Assembly: GCA_934617135.1 (NCBI GenBank) | Contig: CAKTUC010000039.1 | Span: 1-12,383 of the forward strand | DNA: 12,383 bases | Reading direction: 5' to 3' | Source of the DNA: an uncultured Collinsella sp. | Lineage (GTDB): Bacteria > Actinomycetota > Coriobacteriia > Coriobacteriales > Coriobacteriaceae | Shown here: positions 1 to 6,437 of the stretch, in pieces | Layout: every line of letters begins with the position of its first letter | Numbering within the stretch: position 1 is the stretch's first letter | Position numbers and translations under genes: made by a program | Notes under the pieces: model-generated | Seen by the model: only the letters and a program-made list of their open reading frames with translations | Told to the model about the DNA's origin: nothing | Databases searched by the model: none

Positions 1-512
1 TTGTTGAGCTTCTCGCTGTAGTTATCGGCCGTAATGTCGGTGTTATCGACCTTGGTCACGATAGCCTGATCGTCCATGTAGTAAGAGTCGGAGAAAGCGA
101 CTTCCTTCTCACGCTCGGGCGTATCGGTGATAGCCGCGATGGAGACGTCGTACTTGGCACCCGAAGCAACGCCGGGAACGAGCGTGTCGAAGTCGTTGTT
201 GACATACTCGACGTCCAGGCCCAGCTTGTCGGCGATAGCCTTGATAAGCTCAAGGTCAAAGCCCTGGTAGTCGCCGTTGTCGTCCTTGTACTCAAACGGC
301 GCATACTCGGCAGAGGTGCCGACGGTCAGCGTACCGTCCTTGACGAGCGCGTACTCCTTGGAGCCGTCGACCTTCTCGACCTTCACGTCGTCAGAGCTGC
401 TGGAACCGGCATCGGAACCAGAGGTGGCGTTGGACGAGCCGCAACCCGTCAGTGCAAGGGCGAGCGCCATGGCGCCCGTGGCGGCAAATGCGCCAAGCTT
501 CTTGAGCTTCAT
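1..512 (-). CDS. Amino-acid ABC transporter substrate-binding lipoprotein (partial, 3' end outside window)
   Basis: Extracellular solute-binding protein (family 3), which captures a polar amino acid and hands it to an ABC permease. The visible 170 codons start with a lipoprotein signal: K-rich N-region, Ala/Leu-rich core, and lipobox LTGC with the lipidated Cys at residue 24. A Ser-rich linker follows, then family-3 hallmarks: LTVGTSAEYAPFEY, GFDLELIKAIADKLGL, the FDTLVPGV segment and the AITDTPEREKEVAFSDSYY segment. The family is usually 250-280 residues, so roughly the last third is missing. The ATG start at 512 is set by GGAAGGAG about 8 nt upstream. The gene has its own promoter (570-598), so it is probably transcribed apart from nfo. 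Permease and ATPase genes, if linked, would lie to the left. The substrate cannot be told from this fragment. Confidence 0.93.
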   Translation of the reverse strand, partial: MKLKKLGAFAATGAMALALALTGCGSSNATSGSDAGSSSSDDVKVEKVDGSKEYALVKDGTLTVGTSAEYAPFEYKDDNGDYQGFDLELIKAIADKLGLDVEYVNNDFDTLVPGVASGAKYDVSIAAITDTPEREKEVAFSDSYYMDDQAIVTKVDNTDITADNYSEKLN

Positions 513-569
513 AATCAGTCTCCTTCCGGTGACCCCACTTGATTCAGAGGTCTGCAAAAACTGTTGGCT

Positions 570-598
570 ATTATGCACCCGTAATTGCAAATCTGCAA
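570..598 (-). promoter_or_regulatory. Predicted sigma-70-type promoter of the substrate-binding protein gene
   Basis: Read on the minus strand, -35 TTGCAG (593-598) and -10 CATAAT (570-575) are separated by exactly 17 nt. They lie about 58-86 nt upstream of the ATG at 512. The hexamers match consensus at 4 and 5 of 6 positions. No operator-like palindrome was recognised beside it. Confidence 0.6.
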
Positions 599-659
599 TG
601 AGAAAACTGATTGAAACAAACCCATAGCGTGAATGAAGCACTCCACTTTGTGACAGTCG

Positions 660-1526
660 TTACTGCTGCAACGAGCGTAGCAGGGTAATTTCCGCTGCAT
701 AACCTGCAAGTTCGTTCGGCGTCTCCAAAATGAATGGCAGCGCACGTAAACGGTCATTCGATACAATATTATGCATAACCTGCATACCGCCGCCAAACTC
801 CTCGCTGCCAAGGTAACCCTTGCCGATGCACTCGTGACGATCTTTATGGGCGCCACGGGGATTCTTCGAGTCGTTGATGTGTACGGCATGCAAGCGCTCA
901 ATGCCCACCACACGGTCAAACTCGTCGAGTACGCCGTCCAGGTCGTGAATGATGTCGTAGCCGGCATCGCTCACATGACAGGTGTCCAAACAAATGCCAA
1001 GCTTATCCGACAGCTCGGGGCGCCTAGCGGCAACACCCTCGATAATACGCGCCAGCTCTTCAAAGCTACGGCCCACCTCGGTACCCTTGCCCGCCATGGT
1101 CTCAAGCAACACCGTGGTCTGCTGTCCCTCATACATCACTTGACACAAGGTGTCGACGATCATCTGAATGCCAGCATCAGCCCCCTGCCCCACATGTGCG
1201 CCGGGATGGAAGTTGTAGTAGTTGCCGGGCAGCGCTTCCATGCGCTGCAGGTCCTCGGCCATGGCCTCCAGGGCAAACTCACGCGCCCGCTCCTTGGCAG
1301 AGCAGGGGTTGTAAGTATAGGGTGCATGCGCCACGAGCGGGCCAAAATCATTTTGCGCCATAAGCTCACGCAGGGCCGCCACGTCATCCATGTCAAGGTC
1401 TTTCGCCTTACCGCCGCGCGGGTTGCGCGTAAAGAACGCAAAGGTGTTGGCGCCAATGGATAGCGCCGTCTCCCCCATCGCCCGATAGCCCTTCGTCGTC
1501 GAAAGGTGGCACCCAATTGTCAGCAT
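660..1526 (-). CDS. nfo: Deoxyribonuclease IV (AP endonuclease, endonuclease IV family)
   Basis: Endonuclease IV cuts DNA 5' of abasic sites and removes 3'-blocking groups in base excision repair. The protein has 288 residues, normal for the family (E. coli Nfo is 285), and forms one TIM barrel. All three signature regions are present: [11 protein letters not shown] (105-115), [13 protein letters not shown] (140-152) and the HIND...[14 protein letters not shown] region (216-240). The trinuclear Zn ligands can be placed at H67, H107, E142, D181, H184, H216, D229, H231 and E268, matching the E. coli set in order and spacing. The ATG at 1526 has AGGGGGAG about 7 nt upstream. This Shine-Dalgarno starts just after repeat copy 1. 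The gene lies downstream of the Gfo/Idh gene on the same strand and may be co-transcribed with it. No clear intrinsic terminator follows. Confidence 0.97.
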   Translation of the reverse strand: MLTIGCHLSTTKGYRAMGETALSIGANTFAFFTRNPRGGKAKDLDMDDVAALRELMAQNDFGPLVAHAPYTYNPCSAKERAREFALEAMAEDLQRMEALPGNYYNFHPGAHVGQGADAGIQMIVDTLCQVMYEGQQTTVLLETMAGKGTEVGRSFEELARIIEGVAARRPELSDKLGICLDTCHVSDAGYDIIHDLDGVLDEFDRVVGIERLHAVHINDSKNPRGAHKDRHECIGKGYLGSEEFGGGMQVMHNIVSNDRLRALPFILETPNELAGYAAEITLLRSLQQ

Positions 1527-1542
1527 CTCCAGCTCCCCCTCA

Positions 1543-1628
1543 TCAGTTGCGGTGAAATAGTTCCTGTTTAAGCCCTATTCTGCCGCAAACAGGAGCTATT
1601 CCACCGCAAGTTATAAAAGGGGCATCAG
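1543..1628. repeat. Hairpin-forming intergenic repeat, copy 1 (identical 71-bp core 1543-1613)
   Basis: The core 1543-1613 is identical to 2702-2772, and weaker similarity (a TAAAAGGGGCATCAG-like tail) runs to 1628. It is an imperfect palindrome: arms 1547-1569 and 1587-1609 pair at 21 of 23 positions around a 17-nt loop. A second layer is a tandem repeat of period 21: CTATTCTGCCGCAA (1575-1588) against CTATTCCACCGCAA (1596-1609). It fills the space between the Gfo/Idh stop and the nfo Shine-Dalgarno. No T-run follows the hairpin on either strand, so it does not look like a standard terminator. REP-like element is an inference. Confidence 0.9.
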
Positions 1629-1670
1629 AGACACGGTCCGCCGAGCCCCCCTGAGCACCAGCACCGCAGC

Positions 1671-2690
1671 CTAGAGCGTCAAGCGAATCGCATCGATGAT
1701 CTGCGCACAGCGCTGTGTGGCGGCAAGGGGCATGACGGGACTCTCGAGTTTCCCCGCCCGGATGAGCTGGGTCGCATGCTGAATTTCGCCGTAGAAATCA
1801 TCGACCTCAAACGGGGCATTTATTTCGAGCATTCGTCCGTCGGAGTACTTCACATGGGCGAGCTCGGGGCGATGGAGGCGCTCGATTTCCAACGAACCCC
1901 GTTCGCAGGCAATCGTTAAGCGGCTTTCATATGCTGCCTTGCCGTCGCACACCATATGAATGGGTATACCGCCGACACTCATATGGATCCCATCGGCCCA
2001 ATCCACGCGGCCACCCGATACGTCACGCCAGCGAACTTCACGAGACGAAACATCGCACGCACCCGCAAGCAGATCCTCAAACCACCCGACCGCATAGCAG
2101 CCCATGTCATATAGACAGCCACCCTGTAACGGATCGAGCAGATAACTCGAAGGCGGCTCACCATAATCGAGTTTTTGCACGCTTTCGATCGAGACGATAC
2201 AGCCGAGCTCGCCCGACGAAAGCAAATTCTTCACGCGAGTGCGCATCGGGCAAAACCGATTTTTTATCGCCTCCATAAATGGCGCGCCGCACTCACGGGA
2301 AACGGAGGCAATCGTATGGGCCTCCTCCTCACTCAAAACGGCCGGTTTTTCGCACAGCACGGCCTTTCCCGCGCGCAACGCCCGACAGGCCCAATGCGCA
2401 TGCATGCCATGCGGAAGTGCCAAATAAATGACGTCGACATCGGGATCGGCGATCAACGCATCATAAGCCGCATCGCCGTTATCGTCGGCAGAGGCATAAC
2501 CATGAGCGGCATCGATAGAAAACGCTCGGCAAAATTCCTCGACATGTGCAGGAGTGCGACCGGCCGCAGCCACCAGCCGCGCCCCAGCGACCTCCTTAAG
2601 CGACGATGCAAATCGATGCGAAATGTGCCCAGCGCCTAAAACGCCCCAACGAATCTCGCGCAAATCATCACATGAATCCCGATGTCCCAC
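1671..2690 (-). CDS. Gfo/Idh/MocA family NAD(P)-dependent oxidoreductase (dihydrodiol-dehydrogenase-like)
   Basis: Predicted soluble dehydrogenase of 339 residues. The N-terminal Rossmann fold begins RWGVLGAGHIS (residues 14-24), with a GxGxxS-type dinucleotide loop. The family Lys is in CEKPAVLS (E114-K115-P116), followed by FMEAIKNRF (138-146), typical of dihydrodiol-dehydrogenase-like members. The C-terminal substrate domain carries GGCLYDMGCY (190-199), equivalent to the conserved GGxxxDxGxY. Substrate, probably a sugar, polyol or diol, is unknown. The start is GTG at 2690 with AAGGGGG 5 nt upstream. Composition is odd: hand counts of three 60-base blocks (1801, 2221, 2461) give 45-53% GC, against 60-73% in blocks of AKR, nfo and the 5022 gene. 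With the flanking direct repeats this suggests an acquired or exchangeable cassette. Confidence 0.9.
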   Translation of the reverse strand: MGHRDSCDDLREIRWGVLGAGHISHRFASSLKEVAGARLVAAAGRTPAHVEEFCRAFSIDAAHGYASADDNGDAAYDALIADPDVDVIYLALPHGMHAHWACRALRAGKAVLCEKPAVLSEEEAHTIASVSRECGAPFMEAIKNRFCPMRTRVKNLLSSGELGCIVSIESVQKLDYGEPPSSYLLDPLQGGCLYDMGCYAVGWFEDLLAGACDVSSREVRWRDVSGGRVDWADGIHMSVGGIPIHMVCDGKAAYESRLTIACERGSLEIERLHRPELAHVKYSDGRMLEINAPFEVDDFYGEIQHATQLIRAGKLESPVMPLAATQRCAQIIDAIRLTL

Positions 2691-2701
2691 AACAACCCCC
2701 T

Positions 2702-2786
2702 TCAGTTGCGGTGAAATAGTTCCTGTTTAAGCCCTATTCTGCCGCAAACAGGAGCTATTCCACCGCAAGTTAAAAAAGGGCATCAG
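2702..2786. repeat. Hairpin-forming intergenic repeat, copy 2 (identical 71-bp core 2702-2772)
   Basis: Second copy in the same orientation, 1159 bp from copy 1, with no mismatch in the 71-bp core. Arms are 2706-2728 and 2746-2768 around the loop 2729-2745. The looser tail reaches 2786 and includes the stop codon of the aldo/keto reductase (2783-2785). At its other end it abuts the Shine-Dalgarno AAGGGGG of the Gfo/Idh gene. Each copy therefore lies between a stop codon and the ribosome binding site of the next minus-strand gene. Confidence 0.9.
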
Positions 2787-3970
2787 GAGCGCGTTTTGCC
2801 GAAGGCTTTAAGCGCGGCCGTTACGGGACCAGGCTGGAAACGTCGGCGCACGTCGTCGAGACGCTCGGGAATGTCAATGTGCTGCGGACAGTGCCGCGCA
2901 CATTTGCCACACTTGATGCAATTGCTCACCAGCTTGGGCTCGCTCGTGCGCACCGCACTCGCCGTAAAGTACTGCGAGATGCCCGTAAACCAGCTATGCG
3001 CATAGCTCGCGTTGTAGGCGGCAAAGCAGCCGGGAATATTGACGCCCTTGGGACACGGCATACAGTAGCCGCAACCCGTGCAGGGCACACGGTTCGATTT
3101 CTCGAACTCCTCCAGCACGCGCGCGATGGTATCGAGCTGCTCTGTCGTCATCGAGTCCGGTAGTGCACGATCCGCCAATGCCGCGTTCTCGTCCACCTGC
3201 GCGGTATCAGTCATACCCGAAAGCAGCATCATGACTTGAGGATGATTCCACACCCACGAAAGGCCCCAAGCAGCTGGCGTATTCAGATGCGGATCGCTCG
3301 CGCTATCGAGCACGGCGCGAGCCCGCGGCGGCAGCTTGCCCGCCAGACGTCCGCCCAAAAGCGGCTCCATCACAAACACCGCAAGCCCGCGCTCGGCGGC
3401 AGCCATGAGCCCCGCCGTTCCCGCCTGGTAGCGCTCTCCGGCGTAGTTGTACTGGATCTGGCAGAAGTCCCAGTCATACGCATCGAGCATCGTAAGGAAG
3501 TCCGCCGCACTGCCGTGGTACGAAAAGCCTATCTGGCGAATACGCCCCGTAGCCTTGTGGCGCGTAATCCAGTCCTCGATACCCAACGCAACCACACGCT
3601 CCCATTGCGCGGGCGAGGTGATGTTGTGCATAAGGTAGTAGTCGATATGGTCAGTCCGCAGACGGCGCAGCTGCTCATCAAAATAGCGGTCGAAATCCTC
3701 TGCAGATTTGCACGAAGCATGCGGCAGCTTAGTCGCGAGCAAAACCTGATCGCGCAGGCCCAAGCGCTCAATCGATGCCCCGACGCACGCTTCGTTGCCG
3801 GGATAGAGATAGGCCGTATCCAGGTAGTTAATCCCCTGCTCCACCGCACGCGAAATGATGGCATCGGCCGTCTTCGGATCCGGGCGTCCCGGCGCACCGG
3901 GAAACCTCATGCAGCCCAGCCCCAACGCCGAGATACGGTTGCCGCTTTTGGGGTCAACGCGATATTGCAC
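2783..3970 (-). CDS. Aldo/keto reductase with C-terminal 4Fe-4S ferredoxin-like domain
   Basis: Soluble aldo/keto reductase barrel fused to a two-cluster ferredoxin tail; 395 residues from the chosen start. The AKR tetrad can be placed at D51 and Y56 (LDTAYLYPGNE), K81 (LATKLPH) and H115 (YYLMHNI). The tail has C297-x2-C-x2-C-x2-C306-P and C351-x2-C-x2-C-x3-C361-P, two sets of four cysteines for 4Fe-4S clusters. The combination suggests an electron-transferring reductase in an anaerobe; the substrate is unknown. The frame is open upstream to a GTG at 4087, but GTG 3970 is preferred. AAGGGAGGGG lies just before it, and family members typically begin at the equivalent of QYRVDPKSGNRISALGLGCM. 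The ATG at 3988 is the alternative, with a poorer ribosome site. The gene is divergent from the cyclase gene, and its stop lies in repeat copy 2. Confidence 0.92.
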   Translation of the reverse strand: MQYRVDPKSGNRISALGLGCMRFPGAPGRPDPKTADAIISRAVEQGINYLDTAYLYPGNEACVGASIERLGLRDQVLLATKLPHASCKSAEDFDRYFDEQLRRLRTDHIDYYLMHNITSPAQWERVVALGIEDWITRHKATGRIRQIGFSYHGSAADFLTMLDAYDWDFCQIQYNYAGERYQAGTAGLMAAAERGLAVFVMEPLLGGRLAGKLPPRARAVLDSASDPHLNTPAAWGLSWVWNHPQVMMLLSGMTDTAQVDENAALADRALPDSMTTEQLDTIARVLEEFEKSNRVPCTGCGYCMPCPKGVNIPGCFAAYNASYAHSWFTGISQYFTASAVRTSEPKLVSNCIKCGKCARHCPQHIDIPERLDDVRRRFQPGPVTAALKAFGKTRS

Positions 3971-4133
3971 GGCCCCTCCCTTCGCCATCGGTGCCCCGGC
4001 CACGCGAAACACAACGGTCACGCCGCCGAAACAACTTGGAATCGCAATTGAGAACGTATCGTAACGCAGCAGAAATCGAGCCGTCACGGCGCCGCTTTAA
4101 CATCAGCAAAAAGCCCGATGAAAGGAGCCAACC

Positions 4134-4904
4134 ATGCCCGCGCTCGACCTTTGGAACCTCGCCTCCCAGCTCAAGACCACCGATTATCGCTGGGTCGACC
4201 TCACCCACACGCTCTCGTGCGATACCCCGCACTGGTTTGGCTTTAAGCCGTTCGAGTCCACCAAGCTTTTCGACTACCTGCCCGGCACGCCCGAGGACAT
4301 GCTCGCACCCATGCGCTGCTTTCAGTATTCGGTCGCTTCGCAGTACGGTACCCACGTCGACGCGCCGCGCCACTTTCATGTCGACGGGCGCTCCCTCGGC
4401 GAGATCGAGCCCATCGAGTTTATGCATCCGCTCTGCGTGATTGACAAGCACGAGGAGTGCGCCGCAAACCCCGACTTTATCCTGACCGTCGAGGACCTTA
4501 AAGCCTGGGAGGACGAGCACGGCCGTATTCCCGAGGACGCCTTTGTCGCCTTCCGCTCCGACTGGTCCAAGCTCGCCGACCTCGAGAACAAGGACGAGGA
4601 CGGCCAGCCCCACTACCCCGGCTGGGACCTCGACGCCATCAAGTGGCTTGTCGAAGAGCGCAACATCGGCGCCATCGGCCACGAACCGGCAGATACCGAC
4701 CCGGCGACCATCACCACGCGCGAGGACGCCTACCCCTACCCCGGCGAGCAGTACATCCTCTCGGTTGACCGTTATCAGATCGAGGTCATGGACCATCTGG
4801 ATGAGCTCCCCGCCACGGGCGCCGTTATCTTCTGCACCTTCCCCAAGGTTCGCGATGGTGTCGGATACCCCGCGCGTGTCTTTGCAGTCTGCCCCACGGC
4901 ATAA
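4134..4904 (+). CDS. Cyclase-family metal-dependent hydrolase (kynurenine formamidase-like)
   Basis: Member of the Cyclase family, which includes bacterial kynurenine formamidase, isatin hydrolase and polyketide-cyclase-like enzymes. These are Mn/Zn-dependent hydrolases of amide or lactam bonds. It has 256 residues and no signal peptide. The hallmark is SQYGTHVDAPRHF (residues 69-81): H74, D76 and H80 are expected metal ligands, while the usual first His of HxGTHxDxPxH is Gln70 here, a variant I have seen in other members. VDLTHTLSCDTPHW (21-34) is the typical N-terminal strand. The ATG at 4134 has AAAGGAG about 7 nt upstream. The gene is divergent from the AKR gene across 163 bp (3971-4133), in which I found no convincing promoter pair. 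It is followed by the terminator at 4978-5004. No tryptophan-catabolic genes are nearby, so kynurenine formamidase activity should not be assumed. Confidence 0.88.
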   Translation: MPALDLWNLASQLKTTDYRWVDLTHTLSCDTPHWFGFKPFESTKLFDYLPGTPEDMLAPMRCFQYSVASQYGTHVDAPRHFHVDGRSLGEIEPIEFMHPLCVIDKHEECAANPDFILTVEDLKAWEDEHGRIPEDAFVAFRSDWSKLADLENKDEDGQPHYPGWDLDAIKWLVEERNIGAIGHEPADTDPATITTREDAYPYPGEQYILSVDRYQIEVMDHLDELPATGAVIFCTFPKVRDGVGYPARVFAVCPTA

Positions 4905-4977
4905 GCCCAGCGCATCCGTTCTTCTAAATATTCGCCGCTCCGCACGCGCGAGGCGCTCCGGCAGCTTACAATCCATC

Positions 4978-5004
4978 AGGCGCCCCAATTGTGGGCGCCT
5001 TTTT
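4978..5004 (+). terminator. Intrinsic terminator after the cyclase-family gene
   Basis: Perfect 8-bp GC-rich stem AGGCGCCC / GGGCGCCT (4978-4985 and 4993-5000) with a 7-nt loop CAATTGT, followed by a T-run to 5004. It lies 18 nt before the next start codon, so the 5022 gene must have a very short leader or depend on readthrough. Confidence 0.85.
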
Positions 5005-5021
5005 ATGGGGAGATGATTCAC

Positions 5022-5936
5022 ATGCAGATCAACAAAGTCGCCTTTATCGGCAAAGGCGGTGTCGGCCTGCTCTACGGCAGCATGATCGCCCAGGCGCTCG
5101 GCAACGACGCCGTCGAATACGTTATGGACGACGCACGCTTCGATCGTCACGCAAACGACGCGCTCACCGTCAACGGCAAACCTTGCGCGCTCAAGTCCGT
5201 CCGCGCCAGCGAGGCCATGCCCGCCGATCTGGTCATCCTCACGGTCAAGACAACCGGACTCGATCAGGCGATCCAGACCATGGAGCGCATCGTGGGTCCC
5301 AATACGCACATTGCCTCGCTGTGCAACGGCATTACCAGCGAGCAAAAAATCGCCGAGCGCTTTGGCTGGGAGCGCACCGTCCTCGGTATCTGCCAGGGTA
5401 TGGACGCGGTATTCCTCAACGGCGAGCTCACGTTTACCAACACCGGTGAGATTCGTTTTGGCGCGGCCGCCGGCACCGACCCCGAGACCGTTGCCGCCAT
5501 TGATAAGCTTTACGCGCGCTGCGGCATCGCCCATACCGTCGAGACAGACATCGCACACCGCATGTGGGCCAAGCTCATGCTCAACGACGGTATCAACCAG
5601 ACCTGTATGGCCTACGGCGGCACGTACGGAAGCGCCACGGAACAGGGCTCCGAGCAGCGTCGCTGCTTTGTTTCCGCCATGCGCGAAACGCTTGCAGTCG
5701 CCAATGCCGAAGGCATCGAGCTGACCGAAGCAGACCTGACGCAGATGGTGCACCTCATCGAGGGACTCGATCCCGCCGGCATGCCGTCGATGGCGCAAGA
5801 CCGCGTCGCGCGACGCAAAACCGAAGTCGAGGAGTTCGCGGGCACCATTTGCCGCCTGGCAGCCAAGCACAATATCCAGGCGCCTCAGAACGAATGGCTC
5901 TATCAGCGTATTCGCGATATCGAGGCAAGCTGGTAG
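5022..5936 (+). CDS. Ketopantoate reductase family (ApbA/PanE) NADP-dependent dehydrogenase
   Basis: Predicted 2-dehydropantoate 2-reductase-type enzyme of 304 residues, within the usual family range. The N-terminal Rossmann fold has KVAFIGKGGVGLLYG (residues 5-19). Conserved positions are K76 (LTVKTTGLDQ), N102 (SLCNGITSEQ), and the catalytic helix MWAKLMLNDGINQ with K184 and N188. The dinucleotide loop reads GKGGVG rather than the more usual GAGAxG. No other pantothenate gene is nearby, and the family contains many paralogs acting on other 2-oxo acids, so no gene symbol is given. The start is ATG 5022 with GGGGAG 9 nt upstream. Earlier in-frame starts at 4989 and 5013 are rejected: the first lies inside the upstream terminator and the second directly abuts the Shine-Dalgarno. 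Confidence 0.9.
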   Translation: MQINKVAFIGKGGVGLLYGSMIAQALGNDAVEYVMDDARFDRHANDALTVNGKPCALKSVRASEAMPADLVILTVKTTGLDQAIQTMERIVGPNTHIASLCNGITSEQKIAERFGWERTVLGICQGMDAVFLNGELTFTNTGEIRFGAAAGTDPETVAAIDKLYARCGIAHTVETDIAHRMWAKLMLNDGINQTCMAYGGTYGSATEQGSEQRRCFVSAMRETLAVANAEGIELTEADLTQMVHLIEGLDPAGMPSMAQDRVARRKTEVEEFAGTICRLAAKHNIQAPQNEWLYQRIRDIEASW

Positions 5937-5969
5937 CGCCCGATTCGCCACGTCAACAAACTCGACAGC

Positions 5970-6007
5970 AAAGCCGCCGCAAGGAGCACTCCCCTTGCGG
6001 CGGCTTT
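5970..6007. terminator. Strong hairpin, probable bidirectional terminator between convergent genes
   Basis: Perfect 15-bp stem, arms 5970-5984 (AAAGCCGCCGCAAGG) and 5993-6007, with the 8-nt loop AGCACTCC. On the plus strand it is followed by TTTCATCTTCATC, a weak T-rich tail. On the minus strand only TTT precedes other bases. It lies between the plus-strand gene ending at 5936 and the minus-strand gene ending at 6045. Confidence 0.8.
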
Positions 6008-6044
6008 CATCTTCATCTATAACCAGTAGTCGGCGTTCCGACGG

Positions 6045-6251
6045 TTAGAGCTGCGACTCCGGAGCCTCGTCCTCGTCATCGCGACAAAGGACCACGCCCG
6101 CGCTTCCCAGCAGCGCGGCCGCGATCAGCGCACCGACCACGATAGGAGCAGCCCCGCATGACCCCTGCATGCCCGCGACGAGCGCGGCGGTAGGGCCAAG
6201 ACAGCCAAGCATCAATGCGACGGCGGCGACGGCGATATCTCGAGCGTTCAC
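6045..6251 (-). CDS. Small two-helix membrane protein of unknown function
   Basis: A 68-residue frame that I do not recognise. It has two hydrophobic segments, about residues 6-27 (IAVAAVALMLGCLGPTAALV) and 36-55 (APIVVGALIAAALLGSAGVV). A short loop with Cys and Gly joins them, and the tail is acidic and polar (CRDDEDEAPESQL). This is the pattern of a helical hairpin with both ends on one side of the membrane. The start is GTG 6251, with GGAGG about 10 nt upstream, slightly long spacing. The gene is convergent with the 5022 gene and behind the shared hairpin 5970-6007. The 186-bp gap to the next minus-strand gene contains the 6365-6412 hairpin. Support is the hydrophobic pattern and ribosome site; function unknown. 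Confidence 0.6.
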   Translation of the reverse strand: MNARDIAVAAVALMLGCLGPTAALVAGMQGSCGAAPIVVGALIAAALLGSAGVVLCRDDEDEAPESQL

Positions 6252-6364
6252 AAGACCACTTCCTCCACGAGAAAGACCTTATTTCTCATGAACTAGTGTG
6301 CCCCGCGCCCATATGCGCGGCGTACCGCCACGGTAAGGGCTCTGTTAACTCAAGCGCATACACA

Positions 6365-6412
6365 GGACGGGCGTCTTTACGTTGCCCAAAAGCTCGGTAA
6401 AGACGCCCGTCC
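6365..6412. terminator. Perfect 16-bp inverted repeat after the secreted-protein gene (terminator-like, no T-run)
   Basis: Arms 6365-6380 (GGACGGGCGTCTTTAC) and 6397-6412 are perfectly complementary around a 16-nt loop. It lies 26 nt past the stop of the minus-strand gene 6438-7214, where a terminator is expected. No T-run follows on either strand, so termination by RNA structure alone is doubtful; an RNA 3'-end stabiliser is the alternative. Confidence 0.55.
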
Positions 6413-6437
6413 GCCAAATATCTGTGATGCCGAAAGA

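Noticed and set aside
1543..1628. Repeat copies as intrinsic terminators
   Set aside because: The hairpins are long but not followed by a T-run on either strand; on the minus strand the T-run precedes the stem.
3971..4087. Longer aldo/keto reductase starting at GTG 4087
   Set aside because: No Shine-Dalgarno precedes it, the extra residues do not resemble the family, and a strong ribosome site directly precedes GTG 3970.
3954..5951. 665-codon open frame on the minus strand opposite the cyclase and ketopantoate-reductase genes
   Set aside because: The opposite strand carries two genes with clear family motifs, start sites and a terminator. The antisense translation has no recognisable domain and is expected from high-GC third-position codon bias.
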